64,000 nt of DNA from a candidate division TA06 bacterium (lineage in GTDB: Bacteria; Edwardsbacteria; AC1; EtOH8), in assembly GCA_016235665.1 (NCBI GenBank), contig JACRJI010000011.1, forward strand, positions 119,045 through 183,044. Reading direction: 5' to 3'. This document shows, one piece after another, positions 1 to 7,830 of this stretch (position 1 is its first letter; the number at the start of each line of letters is the position of its first letter). The notes below the pieces were generated by a model. That model did no database searches, was not told where the DNA came from, and was given only the letters and a program-made list of their open reading frames with translations. The translations under genes were made by a program, and so were the position numbers.

Positions 1-1
1 C

Positions 2-361
2 ACCAGGACCATCGCCACCAAGACCTACACCAAGCTGAGCAACGTGACGGATAAACTGATGCGCGGGGCCTACATCACCGTGGGCTATGTTCCCATGCAG
101 AAACTGAGGGTTAGCGTCAGGGGCGACCTGTACCGCGAATACTATTCCTGGAAGCCGGACACAGTCAGGATCAGCACCACCGAGCTGGACACGGTGTGGA
201 AGAGGACAGAGGCCCGGACCACGGTCTGGACGCTGGGAGCGGACTATTTCCTGAATCCCAACACCAAGGTCTCGTTGAATTATGACATAAAGCAGGAAGA
301 CCTGGTCTACCGGCCGTACAAGAACAACATTCTTTCGGCCCAGCTGCAGGTTAAATTTTAA
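2..361 (+). CDS. Outer-membrane beta-barrel protein, C-terminal part (5' end outside window)
   Basis: The frame is open from the first complete codon, so this is the last 119 residues of a longer protein. Alternating polar/hydrophobic strands, a turn with Asn-Pro-Asn (YFLNPNTKVSLNY) and a terminal QLQVKF ending in Phe are the signature of an outer-membrane beta-barrel recognised by the BAM machinery. It could be a porin. Its position just upstream of tungstate transport genes might link it to oxyanion uptake, but a strong terminator separates them, so that is speculation. The family cannot be fixed from this fragment. Confidence 0.6.
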   Translation, partial: TRTIATKTYTKLSNVTDKLMRGAYITVGYVPMQKLRVSVRGDLYREYYSWKPDTVRISTTELDTVWKRTEARTTVWTLGADYFLNPNTKVSLNYDIKQEDLVYRPYKNNILSAQLQVKF

Positions 362-385
362 ACTGAGGATTGCATCTATTCCCAA

Positions 386-418
386 CAATAGGAGCGCATT
401 TCCAAGGCGCTCCTATTG
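386..418 (+). terminator. Intrinsic terminator after the beta-barrel gene
   Basis: Perfect 12-bp stem (386-397 with 407-418) around a 9-nt loop, followed by TCTTTCG. It overlaps an upstream TTG codon in the tupB frame, which argues that tupB starts at the later ATG. Confidence 0.8.
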
Positions 419-451
419 TCTTTCGATCAATATTTTGTTATCATAATACCC

Positions 452-1147
452 ATGTTCAATCTGATCCAAAGCATGCAGCAGGCCCTGGGCCTGCTGCTTA
501 AATTCGACCCCGAGATCTGGCAGATCGTGTTTTTGTCCCTGCAGGTCTCATTTGCCTCTTCGCTGATCGCCGTAGTTTTGGCCGTCCCGCTGTCCCTGGC
601 CATTACCCAGAACGAATTCAGGGGCAAGAGGATCGTCATCGGAACGGTCAACAGTTTCATCGCCATCCCCGCGGTGGTGATAGGGCTGGTCTGCTATCTG
701 CTGTTATCCCGCTCGGGACCACTGGGGTTCTGGCACCTGCTGTATACTCCATCGGCCATCATCATCGCCCAGACCCTGCTGATCATCCCGCTGATGACGG
801 GACTGAGCATCTCGGCCCTGCAGTCTTTGGGGCACCGGGTGAAGGAGACCATGATAACCCTGGGGGCCGGCCGGTGGCACCTGATCCTGGGAATTATGCG
901 TGAGGTCCGCTTTGCCCTGGCCGCGGCCTTCATCACCGGTTTCTCCCGGGTGCTGGGCGAGACCGGCATGACCATGATGGTGGGCGGCAACATCAAGGGC
1001 GAGACCCGGGTGATGACCACCGCCATCGCGCTGGAGACCATCAAGGGCAACTTTGAGCTGGGGATCGCTTTGGGACTGGTGCTTTTGATAGTGGCCATCG
1101 GCATCAACATCATCCTTCAGGCTGTGCAGGGGAGGGCCGGACGATGA
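452..1147 (+). CDS. tupB: Tungstate ABC transporter, permease TupB
   Basis: Inner-membrane permease of 231 residues with about five or six hydrophobic segments. The cytoplasmic coupling loop that contacts the ATPase is seen around ALQSLGHRVKETMITLGAGRWH, and the segment GGNIKGETRVMTTAIALET is typical of the TupB/WtpB branch rather than ModB. ATG 452 is chosen because the upstream in-frame TTG lies inside the terminator stem. It overlaps tupC by 4 bp (ATGA), indicating translational coupling. No substrate-binding protein TupA is in the window; it may lie further upstream or elsewhere. Tungstate rather than molybdate specificity is inferred from family resemblance. Confidence 0.8.
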   Translation: MFNLIQSMQQALGLLLKFDPEIWQIVFLSLQVSFASSLIAVVLAVPLSLAITQNEFRGKRIVIGTVNSFIAIPAVVIGLVCYLLLSRSGPLGFWHLLYTPSAIIIAQTLLIIPLMTGLSISALQSLGHRVKETMITLGAGRWHLILGIMREVRFALAAAFITGFSRVLGETGMTMMVGGNIKGETRVMTTAIALETIKGNFELGIALGLVLLIVAIGINIILQAVQGRAGR

Positions 1148-2223
1148 AGATAGTGGCCCACAACCTTTCCAAAAGCTTTGAAGGCAAGGCTGTGCTCAAG
1201 GACGTCTCGCTGGAAATCGACGGTTCAGGCATCTATGCTCTGGTGGGCCCCAACGGCTCGGGCAAGACCACTTTGATGCGTCTGCTTGCCCTGCTGGAGA
1301 AAAGCGGCGGCGGGACCCTTAAATACAAGACCCGGGGCAGCGAGGGATATGATGCGGTGGTGCATTCACCGGGCATCAGGAAAAAGATGGGCCTGATCCA
1401 CAATCCGGCGGTGATGCTGTCCGGCACGGTGCGCTACAATCTGGAGTACGGCCTGCGGGTGAGGGGCGTGTCCCAATCCGAGCGGAGAAGAAGGACTGAC
1501 CAGGTGCTGGAGGCCCTGTCATTGCGGGGTTTCGGGAAACGCGAGGCCAAAACCCTGTCGGCCGGGGAGATCCAGCGGGTGGCGCTGGGCCGGGTGCTGG
1601 CGCTGGACCCGGAGGTGGTGTTCCTGGACGAGCCCACCGCCAACCTGGATCCCTTGAGCGCCAAACTGATCGAGAAAACGATCCTGGAACTGGCCTCCCG
1701 GGGCAAGAAAGTAGTTTTAGCCACCCACAATCTTTGGCAGGTGGAACGGATCGCTAACTGGGTCTGGTTCCTTAACGACGGAGTGATCTCCATCTCCGGC
1801 ACTGCCCAGGACGTTCTGCACAAGGGCGATCAGGCCTTTTGGGGAAAGTTCTTGGGCCGGGACAACCTGTTTGCCGGGGAAATTGGAAAAATGGGAAATA
1901 GGAAATTGTTCAAGGTTGGAGTGACAGAGTTTGAAGTGGTAACCGAACTGGAAGGCCAGGTCATGGCCAGTCTTAATCCTACGGAGATAATATTGTCCAG
2001 CCAGAAGCTGGTCAGCAGCGCCCGCAATGTGCTGGAGGGAGTTGTTATCGAGGCCGTTTCCGAGGGCGGGTTGTACAAAGTTACTTTAGATATTGGTCTC
2101 CCGTTGGACGTGGCCATTACCAAGGCCTCGTGGGACGAGATGGGTTTGCAGAAGGGCAGCAAGATGTATGCGGTGTTCAAGGCCAGCAGTGTCAGGGTGT
2201 GGAGGGAGGAGAACGGAGACTAG
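1144..2223 (+). CDS. tupC: Tungstate ABC transporter, ATP-binding protein TupC
   Basis: ABC ATPase of 359 residues energising the TupB permease. Walker A is GPNGSGKTT (about residues 35-43), the signature is LSAGEIQRVALGR (about 139-151), and Walker B with the catalytic Glu is VVFLDEPTANLD (about 158-169). Residues from about 285 form a C-terminal TOBE/Mop-like oxyanion-binding domain, usual in molybdate and tungstate importers. It overlaps tupB by 4 bp. moeA and mobB follow after a RAYT gene, so uptake and cofactor assembly probably once formed one block. Confidence 0.85.
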   Translation: MKIVAHNLSKSFEGKAVLKDVSLEIDGSGIYALVGPNGSGKTTLMRLLALLEKSGGGTLKYKTRGSEGYDAVVHSPGIRKKMGLIHNPAVMLSGTVRYNLEYGLRVRGVSQSERRRRTDQVLEALSLRGFGKREAKTLSAGEIQRVALGRVLALDPEVVFLDEPTANLDPLSAKLIEKTILELASRGKKVVLATHNLWQVERIANWVWFLNDGVISISGTAQDVLHKGDQAFWGKFLGRDNLFAGEIGKMGNRKLFKVGVTEFEVVTELEGQVMASLNPTEIILSSQKLVSSARNVLEGVVIEAVSEGGLYKVTLDIGLPLDVAITKASWDEMGLQKGSKMYAVFKASSVRVWREENGD

Positions 2224-2270
2224 TTAATTGATAATGGATCACAGGCGCTGGATGTTAGGAAAATATCAAA

Positions 2271-2810
2271 ATGACCAAATTACACCACCGTAACATTCGT
2301 CTTCCCAAATATGATTATTCCCGTGAAGGTTCATATTTTATAACCATATGTGCCCAAGACAGGTTATTTGTTTTTGGTGATATTGCCGAAAAACAGATGA
2401 AATTGAACAAATGGGGCCTGATCGTTGAACAATGTTGGCATGATCTGGTAAAACATTATACCGGGATTGAATTGGATGCGTTTGTAATTATGCCGAATCA
2501 TGTGCATGGAATAATTGTCATCACGGGGAATATTATCGTAGGGGATGGTTTGAAACCATCCCCTACGGGTACGGACGGTGATAAAACCAAATGTCATGGG
2601 TTGACGGAAATCGTCCGGGCATTTAAAACGTTTTCGGCCAGGAAGATCAATGAACAACGAAACACCCAGGGGCAAAAGGTCTGGCAGCGTAATTATTACG
2701 AACATGTCATACGTAATGAAGTGTCTTTGAACAAAATACGCGAATACATCACCAATAACCCCCGTAACTGGCATACGGATGGCAATAATCCAAACAGGAT
2801 AAAACCATGA
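2271..2810 (+). mobile_element. REP-associated tyrosine transposase (RAYT, TnpA_REP/Y1 family)
   Basis: Protein of 179 residues of the single-strand transposase superfamily related to IS200/IS605 TnpA. The HUH metal-binding motif is visible as NHVHG in VIMPNHVHGII. The C-terminal segment (WQRNYYEHVIRNE, then YITNNPRNW) is characteristic, with the catalytic Tyr probably in the YYEH stretch. RAYTs normally sit as single copies and are linked to REP palindromes. Here the gene carries a near-perfect hairpin inside its own coding sequence (2537-2567). It is visibly more AT-rich than its neighbours and sits between tupC and moeA, with its stop overlapping the moeA ATG by 4 bp. Length and motifs look intact. 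Confidence 0.85.
2537..2567. repeat. Palindrome inside the RAYT coding sequence
   Basis: Fifteen-bp perfect arms (2537-2551 and 2553-2567) around a single base, core GTAGGGGATGG. In the transposase it encodes the linker VGDGLKPSPTG in an otherwise unconserved stretch after the HUH motif. Confidence 0.85.
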
Positions 2811-4018
2811 TCTCATTTCACGAAGCGCGCAGCAAAATGCTGGAGGGCATAAAACCATTGCCCCCAGAAAAATGCCGTCTGGCGGACCTCTTGGGCCGGG
2901 TGCTGGCCCAGGACGTCACAGCCTCGTTCGACATCCCGCCCAGGGACAATTCGGCCATGGACGGCTTTGCCGTCATCGCCTCCGATGTTGCCGGGGCCTC
3001 GGAGCAAAGTCCTGTGACCCTGCAGGTGATCGAGGACGTTCCGGCCGGGCAGGTGGCAACCAAATCCTTGAAACCGGGGCAGGCTATCCGCATCATGACC
3101 GGGGCGCAGATACCGGAGGGGGCGGACGCCGTGATTCCTGTGGAACTAACGGAAGGCAAAATGCAAAATGCAAAATGCAAAATACTTCAAGCGGTCATAC
3201 AGGGAGCCAATATTCGCCGGCAAGGAGAGGATGTTACGGCAGGGCAATTGCTGATAACCAAGGGAACAAGATTGCGGCCGCAGGAGGCGGGGCTGATAGC
3301 TTCCTTGGGCTTGACCGAAGTCCTGGTCTCCAAACAGCCGGTGGCGGGGATCATCTCCAGCGGTAACGAGGTGGCCGCGCCGGGCCAGCCGCTTAAGCCG
3401 GGGCAGATATACGACGCCAACCGTTTCAGCATCGGCGGGCAGGTGAAAGAGGCAGGGGCCTTGGTCAGGGATTACGGCATCATCGCCGACGACCTGGCAA
3501 AGATAAAAGAAACTCTGAACCAGGCGACCCGGGAATGCGATGTGGTCATCACTTCGGGCGGGGTCTCGGTGGGCGACTACGACCTGATGAAACAGGCTTT
3601 GTCCGAGTTGGGGCAGATGAATTTCTGGCAGGTGAAACAGAAACCGGGAAAACCGCTGGCCTATGGGCATATCAACGGCAAGCCGGTGGTGGGGCTTCCG
3701 GGCAACCCGGTGTCCTCGATGGTGGTCTGTGACCAGTATGTCCGTTTGCTGCTGCTGAAGATGCAGGGTAGTCAAAACATTTTCAAAGCGCCGATAACAG
3801 CGGTCTGCGACCAGGCCGTAAAGAAACCCGCCGGCAAGACCCAATTTCTGCGGGCAAAAGTGAAATGGCAGGATGGGGCGTATCACGCGGTTCTCACCGG
3901 GCCGCAGGGTTCGGGCATTCTGACCTCCATGGTCCAGGCCGACGGGCTGATGATCCTGCCGGAGGAGTGCGAGGGAGTGAAGCCGGGGGACACCGTGCAC
4001 ATTGAAATGTTCGGATGA
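2807..4018 (+). CDS. moeA: Molybdopterin molybdenumtransferase MoeA
   Basis: Cytoplasmic enzyme of 403 residues that inserts molybdate, or here plausibly tungstate, into adenylylated molybdopterin. MoeA hallmarks are all present: PPRDNSAMDGFAV near residue 45, GEDV near 143, TSGGVSVGDYDLM near 250 (the MoCF-fold active site), GLPGNPVSS near 305 and a C-terminal beta-barrel domain. The start codon overlaps the RAYT stop. A four-unit 7-bp repeat (3157-3184) encodes MQNAKCKI within the region after VIPVELTEGK, an in-frame expansion not expected in MoeA. Together with mobB and tupBC it forms a tungsto/molybdoenzyme cofactor block. Confidence 0.93.
   Translation: MISFHEARSKMLEGIKPLPPEKCRLADLLGRVLAQDVTASFDIPPRDNSAMDGFAVIASDVAGASEQSPVTLQVIEDVPAGQVATKSLKPGQAIRIMTGAQIPEGADAVIPVELTEGKMQNAKCKILQAVIQGANIRRQGEDVTAGQLLITKGTRLRPQEAGLIASLGLTEVLVSKQPVAGIISSGNEVAAPGQPLKPGQIYDANRFSIGGQVKEAGALVRDYGIIADDLAKIKETLNQATRECDVVITSGGVSVGDYDLMKQALSELGQMNFWQVKQKPGKPLAYGHINGKPVVGLPGNPVSSMVVCDQYVRLLLLKMQGSQNIFKAPITAVCDQAVKKPAGKTQFLRAKVKWQDGAYHAVLTGPQGSGILTSMVQADGLMILPEECEGVKPGDTVHIEMFG
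3157..3184. repeat. 7-bp tandem repeat (CAAAATG x4) inside moeA
   Basis: Four consecutive CAAAATR heptamers within the moeA reading frame. Heptamers of the same kind occur in asd (24041-24073) and between dapL and the four-helix-bundle gene (21464-21487). Confidence 0.9.
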
Positions 4019-4109
4019 ACGGGACGCAGATGAACGCTGATTTGAATCGATTTGCGCTGATTTTTCAACATGAAAACTTTAAACTGTAAACTCAGTAACT
4101 GGTGAAGCC

Positions 4110-4754
4110 ATGCAGCCAATAATCTCCTTCGTCGGACATTCCAACTCCGGCAAGACCACCCTGATCGAGCAGATCGTCCGCATCCTCAGCCGCAAGGGCT
4201 ACCGGGTAGGGGTGCTCAAGCACACCCACGGCGCCATCAAGGCCGACAGGCGCGGGACCGACACCGACCGCTTCCGGCTGGCCGGGGCAGGCATCTCGTC
4301 AATCACCGACGACAAACTGCTGGTGAGGTTCGAGGATGCCAGGAAACTCACACCGAAAATAATCGTCGGCGCCCTGGGCCGGGAACTTGACCTGCTGATT
4401 GTCGAAGGCTACAAGAAGGAGTCTTTTCCCAAAGCGCTTTTTTCGGATGAACTTTCATCCGTCAATCTTAAGGGCATCATCGCCACCATCGGCAAAAAGA
4501 CACCGCAGGAAGGCACGATCCGGCATTTCAGCCCCTCAAAACCGCACCAGATCGCCCGCTGGCTGGAGCAGACCTTCATCCTGCCGGTCCGGCAGGACAG
4601 GGCGCTTCAGGTTCTGATCGACGGCAAACCATTGCCCATGAACCCCTTCGTCCGGAAGATGATCAAAGAGACCCTGGCCGGGATGCTGAAGAGCCTGAAA
4701 GGCGGGCGGGGCCGTAAGACCCAGATATTGATTGACTTTAGCTCCAAAATGTAG
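4110..4754 (+). CDS. mobB: Molybdopterin-guanine dinucleotide biosynthesis adaptor MobB, with C-terminal extension
   Basis: GTP-binding P-loop protein of 214 residues. The N-terminal Walker A is GHSNSGKTT, followed by GVLKHTHG and DTDRFRLAGA, typical of MobB, which binds GTP and assists the MobA nucleotidyl transfer to the cofactor. MobB alone is usually about 170 residues. The extra C-terminal 55 residues (VLIDGKPLPMNPFVRKMIKE and onward) look like the small appended domain seen in some deltaproteobacterial-type MobB proteins. It lies 90 bp after moeA; the gap holds an AT-rich stretch without a terminator, so co-transcription is likely. Confidence 0.88.
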   Translation: MQPIISFVGHSNSGKTTLIEQIVRILSRKGYRVGVLKHTHGAIKADRRGTDTDRFRLAGAGISSITDDKLLVRFEDARKLTPKIIVGALGRELDLLIVEGYKKESFPKALFSDELSSVNLKGIIATIGKKTPQEGTIRHFSPSKPHQIARWLEQTFILPVRQDRALQVLIDGKPLPMNPFVRKMIKETLAGMLKSLKGGRGRKTQILIDFSSKM

Positions 4755-4760
4755 TATCCT
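4732..4760 (+). promoter_or_regulatory. Sigma70-like promoter for the FecR-like lipoprotein gene
   Basis: TTGACT (4732-4737), 17-bp spacer, TATCCT (4755-4760). The -35 lies in the 3' end of mobB and the -10 starts right after its stop; the next start codon is at 4791. Confidence 0.6.
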
Positions 4761-4790
4761 TATAGCCCTAATTGTATTCAGGAGACCGAG

Positions 4791-5285
4791 ATGAAAAAAA
4801 CATTGCTTTTTGCCGCTCTGGCGGCATTGATCGTTGGTTGCGCCAAAAAGGAACAGCCCAAACCGGCGGCGGCCCCGGCTCCGGCAAAACCAGCTTCGGT
4901 GTTCGTGGCTTCGGTCAGTTTTGCCAAGGGCGACGTCCAGAAATTGCTGAGCGGTACGTGGAACAAAGCCGTTCCGGGCGATTCCCTATTCACCGGCGAC
5001 TGCCTGGCGATAGCTGATAAATCAGAGCTTGAACTCAAGGATGCCCAGGGTAAATTGGTAAAACTGCTGGGACCCCAGACCGACGAAGTGACCACTTTGC
5101 TGCAGAAGGCCGCCGCGGCCCCGGAAGCAAAACAGGAAAGCAAGGTTTTAAAAAACCTGAAGAAGATAGAAGGCAAGAAGGAGGCCCTGACAGAGCAGAC
5201 GCCCACCGCCGTGGCCGGGATCCGGGGCACGCAGAAACGTAAGCCGATGCCGGATACCACCGCCGTTTCCGATACCACCAAATAG
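4791..5285 (+). CDS. Lipoprotein with FecR-like domain
   Basis: Small exported protein of 164 residues. A signal peptide ends in the lipobox LIVGC, making Cys17 the lipidation site, followed by an Ala/Pro/Lys-rich linker to about residue 38. The segment with AKGDVQKL, GDSLFTGDCLAIADKSELEL and the terminal TPTAVAGIRGT matches the FecR-like fold, in which a repetitive beta structure ends in a [TV]PxAVAGVRGT motif. Partners are unknown because no sigma factor or TonB receptor is nearby. Own promoter at 4732-4760. Confidence 0.7.
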   Translation: MKKTLLFAALAALIVGCAKKEQPKPAAAPAPAKPASVFVASVSFAKGDVQKLLSGTWNKAVPGDSLFTGDCLAIADKSELELKDAQGKLVKLLGPQTDEVTTLLQKAAAAPEAKQESKVLKNLKKIEGKKEALTEQTPTAVAGIRGTQKRKPMPDTTAVSDTTK

Positions 5286-5380
5286 CTTTCGCACTGAAGT
5301 ATTCAGTATCCAGTAATCAGTAGTCAGTATTCGCAGACGAGAGAATAAAACAAAATAATATACCAACCCAAGGAGCAAAC

Positions 5381-5668
5381 ATGAAAAAGGGCATACATCC
5401 CAAGTACGAGGCCACCACCATCACCTGCAGCTGCGGCAATGTCATCAAGACCCGCTCCACCTCCAAGGACATCCACGTGGAAATCTGCTCCAGCTGTCAT
5501 CCTTTCTACACCGGAAAAGAGAAGCTGCTGGATGCCGCCGGCCGGGTGGAACAGTTCCGCAAGCGTTATGCCAAGAAGGAAGGCGCCGAGGCCAAGCCCA
5601 AAGCCGCCGCCAAGGCCGAACCGAAACCCAAAGCCGAAGCCAAGCCCAAGGCCGCAGCCAAAGCCTAA
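5381..5668 (+). CDS. rpmE: 50S ribosomal protein L31 with Ala/Lys/Pro-rich tail
   Basis: L31 of the zinc-binding (C+) type: Cys16, Cys18, Cys36 and Cys39 are seen in TCSCGN and [10 protein letters not shown]. The conserved core ends near residue 66. The remaining 29 residues are a low-complexity tail built from repeats of [14 protein letters not shown], probably a flexible RNA-binding extension. A Shine-Dalgarno AAGGAGC lies 7 bp upstream. It binds the central protuberance of the large subunit. Confidence 0.95.
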   Translation: MKKGIHPKYEATTITCSCGNVIKTRSTSKDIHVEICSSCHPFYTGKEKLLDAAGRVEQFRKRYAKKEGAEAKPKAAAKAEPKPKAEAKPKAAAKA

Positions 5669-5775
5669 GGAACGGTTCTCCGAACATCATAGAAAAGCAA
5701 GGAACATGGCGAGTTTCACCAAAAGAAACTCGCTATTTGCTTAGTTGAACATTGGATAGTCATTTCCGGGGGTTA

Positions 5776-6222
5776 GACAGGATTTACATGATTTTCATGA
5801 TTCTGGGGTTTGTATTCAGTAAAAAGAATAGCAATCATGTTAAACGCTTATCCAATCAGCTCAGGGAACTGGTTGACCGCCCGGTGCCAACCCCGGTTGT
5901 CGCGTTAAGAACCGTCAGTGAGCATCGCAGTTGACGGCGGTTAAAAGCTTGTCTGGCGTGTTTGAGGGCTGGGCCAAAGCCCGAGTTCAGACAAGCCCGC
6001 CGGCTACGAGAAGCGCAACGCGGGTCCGCTGAAGCCTTGGCGTAAGCGTGGCCCGGATGGTTCTTTGCGACGAGCTTTTTTCTTTTTGGTTCTTTTTCAT
6101 TTTGGCGGCACAAAAAAGAAAAAGAACATAATTGAGCCAATTTCTGTGTTTTTACCAAACCCGCCATATTTTTTTACTTTTCCTGAGAAAGTAAAATAGT
6201 CATTTCATGTTAATCCTGTCTG
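5776..6222. repeat. Outer inverted arms flanking the long repeat
   Basis: The motif GACAGGATTTACATGA near 5776 and its inverted counterpart TCATGTTAATCCTGTC near 6206-6221 bracket the 5869-6129 repeat. The same GACAGGATTAACATGATT-like unit recurs as an inverted pair between yhaM and the mini-ferritin gene (about 28480-28570), so it is an independent dispersed element. Confidence 0.6.
5869..6129 (+). repeat. Long dispersed repeat, copy 1
   Basis: About 260 bp of non-coding sequence, about 85 percent identical by eye to 63775-64000 in the same orientation. Shared blocks include CAGTGAGCATCGCAGTTGA, AAGCTTGTCTGGC, AAAGCCCGAGTTCAGACAAG and GCGTAAGCGTGGCCCGGA. Internal stems exist (CTTGTCTGG with an offset CAGACAAG; GGGCTGGGCCAAAGCCC). 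The 3' end has a 10-bp inverted repeat (6089-6098 with 6118-6127) after a T-rich run. It looks like a structured mobile or RNA-type element rather than a gene. Confidence 0.85.
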
Positions 6223-6277
6223 CCCATGGTATGAAATTGTAGTTGAGTAATTCTGAAGTACTAACAAGGGAGCTACA

Positions 6278-7537
6278 TTGAACATCCACGAGAGCATCAT
6301 CAAGAAGATCGCCGAGGACGAGAAGGTCCCCTGGGAAAGCATCAAAGAGGGTCTGGAGCAGGGCACCATAGTGATCCCCATGAACAAGAACCGCCGGCTG
6401 TTGAAGCCCTGCGCGGTGGGAAAGGGATTGCGGACCAAGGTCAACGCCAACATCGGGACCTCGCAGGACACGGCCGAGCTGTCCATTGAACTGGAGAAGC
6501 TGAAGGCCGCGGTGGGGGCCGGGGCCGACGCCATCATGGACCTTTCCACCGGCGGCGACATCGACGCGGTGCGCCGGGAGATCCTCAACCAGTGCCCGGT
6601 CCCGCTGGGGACAGTGCCCATCTACCAGGCGGCCATCGAGGCGGTACAGAAGAAGAAATCCCTGGTGGAGATGACCGTGGACGAGATATTCTCGGTGATC
6701 GAGCGCCAGGCCAAGGACGGTGTGGACTTTCAGACCGTGCACTGCGGCATCACATCGGAATCAGTCAAGCGCCTTAAGCAGGAGGGCCGGGTGGCCAGCG
6801 TGGTCAGCCGGGGCGGGGCCTTTACCATAGAATGGATGTCCTATAACCAGGCCGAGAACCCGCTTTACCAGTATTACGACCGTCTTTTAGATATCTGCAA
6901 GGAGCATAACGTCACCCTAAGCCTGGGCGACGGTTTTAGGCCTGGCTGTCTGGCCGACGCCACCGACCGGGCCCAGATACAGGAGCTCATTACCCTGGGT
7001 GAACTGGTGGACCGGGCCCGGGCCGCCGGGGTCCAGGCCATGGTGGAAGGGCCGGGCCACGTGCCGATAGACCAGATTGAGACCAATGTCAAAATACAAA
7101 AGGAACTGTGCAAGGGCGCGCCGTTCTATGTGCTGGGCCCGCTGGTCACCGACATCGCTCCGGGCTACGACCACATCACCGCGGCCATCGGCGGGGCCTG
7201 GGCGGCCTACTTCGGCGCGGACTTCCTTTGCTATGTGACCCCAAGCGAGCACCTGAAACTTCCGGACATAGACGACGTCCGCGAAGGGGTGATAGTCCTG
7301 CGCATAGCGGCCCACGCCGCCGACATCGCCAAGGGCGTGCCGGGGGCCAGGGAATGGGACCTGAAGATGTCCCAGGCCCGCAAGGCGCTGGACTGGGACA
7401 AGCAGATCGAGCTGTCCATCAACCCGCCCCACGCCCGGCAGGTCTACGAGTCAGCCCCCAAGCGGGAGAGCGGGGCCTGCACCATGTGCGGGGATTATTG
7501 TTCCATGAAGAAGATGAACGAGGTGGAGAAGAAGTGA
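6278..7537 (+). CDS. thiC: Phosphomethylpyrimidine synthase ThiC
   Basis: Radical-SAM enzyme of 419 residues converting aminoimidazole ribotide to HMP-phosphate for thiamine. It is the short form without the long N-terminal domain of E. coli ThiC. Conserved parts include [36 protein letters not shown] and, at the C-terminus, [11 protein letters not shown]. That cluster motif reads CX2CX3C, one residue shorter in the last gap than the CX2CX4C of E. coli-type ThiC. The start is TTG at 6278, supported by AAGGGA 6 bp upstream; no ATG fits. No TPP riboswitch is recognisable upstream. Confidence 0.93.
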   Translation: MNIHESIIKKIAEDEKVPWESIKEGLEQGTIVIPMNKNRRLLKPCAVGKGLRTKVNANIGTSQDTAELSIELEKLKAAVGAGADAIMDLSTGGDIDAVRREILNQCPVPLGTVPIYQAAIEAVQKKKSLVEMTVDEIFSVIERQAKDGVDFQTVHCGITSESVKRLKQEGRVASVVSRGGAFTIEWMSYNQAENPLYQYYDRLLDICKEHNVTLSLGDGFRPGCLADATDRAQIQELITLGELVDRARAAGVQAMVEGPGHVPIDQIETNVKIQKELCKGAPFYVLGPLVTDIAPGYDHITAAIGGAWAAYFGADFLCYVTPSEHLKLPDIDDVREGVIVLRIAAHAADIAKGVPGAREWDLKMSQARKALDWDKQIELSINPPHARQVYESAPKRESGACTMCGDYCSMKKMNEVEKK

Positions 7538-7562
7538 ACTTGCGGCATAGGAGAATAGTGTT

Positions 7563-7823
7563 ATGATTTCAGCAATATTGTCATTATGTTTCGGTGTTTT
7601 GGGTTTTATCCTGCCTATACCGCTTATATTGCCGGTTTTCGGTGTAGCTCTAGGATTTAATGCTATCATCAAAGAAAAGAAAAGGGAGTTGCAACGTAAA
7701 CAAGTAAAAGTAATGTCAATGATAGGTATTATCATAGGCTCGTTAGCAATCATTGTATATTTCTTAGGTATGTTGCTAAAAAATAGAAATAACTTTGAAA
7801 CTGTTGGGATTAAAATTGTATAA
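7563..7823 (+). CDS. Small two-helix membrane protein (DUF4190-like)
   Basis: 86 residues with two hydrophobic helices (about 4-30 and 50-72) separated by a charged loop KEKKRELQRKQVK. This resembles DUF4190-type proteins, with a glycine/proline-containing first helix and a second helix beginning MSMIGIIIGSLA. It is AT-rich compared with thiC and dinG on either side, lies 25 bp after thiC and ends 7 bp before dinG. Function unknown. Confidence 0.6.
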   Translation: MISAILSLCFGVLGFILPIPLILPVFGVALGFNAIIKEKKRELQRKQVKVMSMIGIIIGSLAIIVYFLGMLLKNRNNFETVGIKIV

Positions 7824-7830
7824 TAACTAA

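Noticed and set aside
1144..2223. Molybdate rather than tungstate importer ATPase (ModC)
   Set aside because: The paired permease has TupB-type signatures, so tungstate is preferred, though ATPase alone would not decide.
5752..5934. 60-codon plus-strand frame before the long repeat
   Set aside because: It runs through dispersed repeat sequence, has no ribosome-binding site and no family resemblance.
5856..6167. 103-codon minus-strand frame across the long repeat
   Set aside because: Translation of a dispersed noncoding repeat; copy 2 near 63590-63931 does not preserve the frame.
6130..6277. TPP riboswitch upstream of thiC
   Set aside because: A CTGAGA word is present but the remaining THI-box elements and paired helices are missing.
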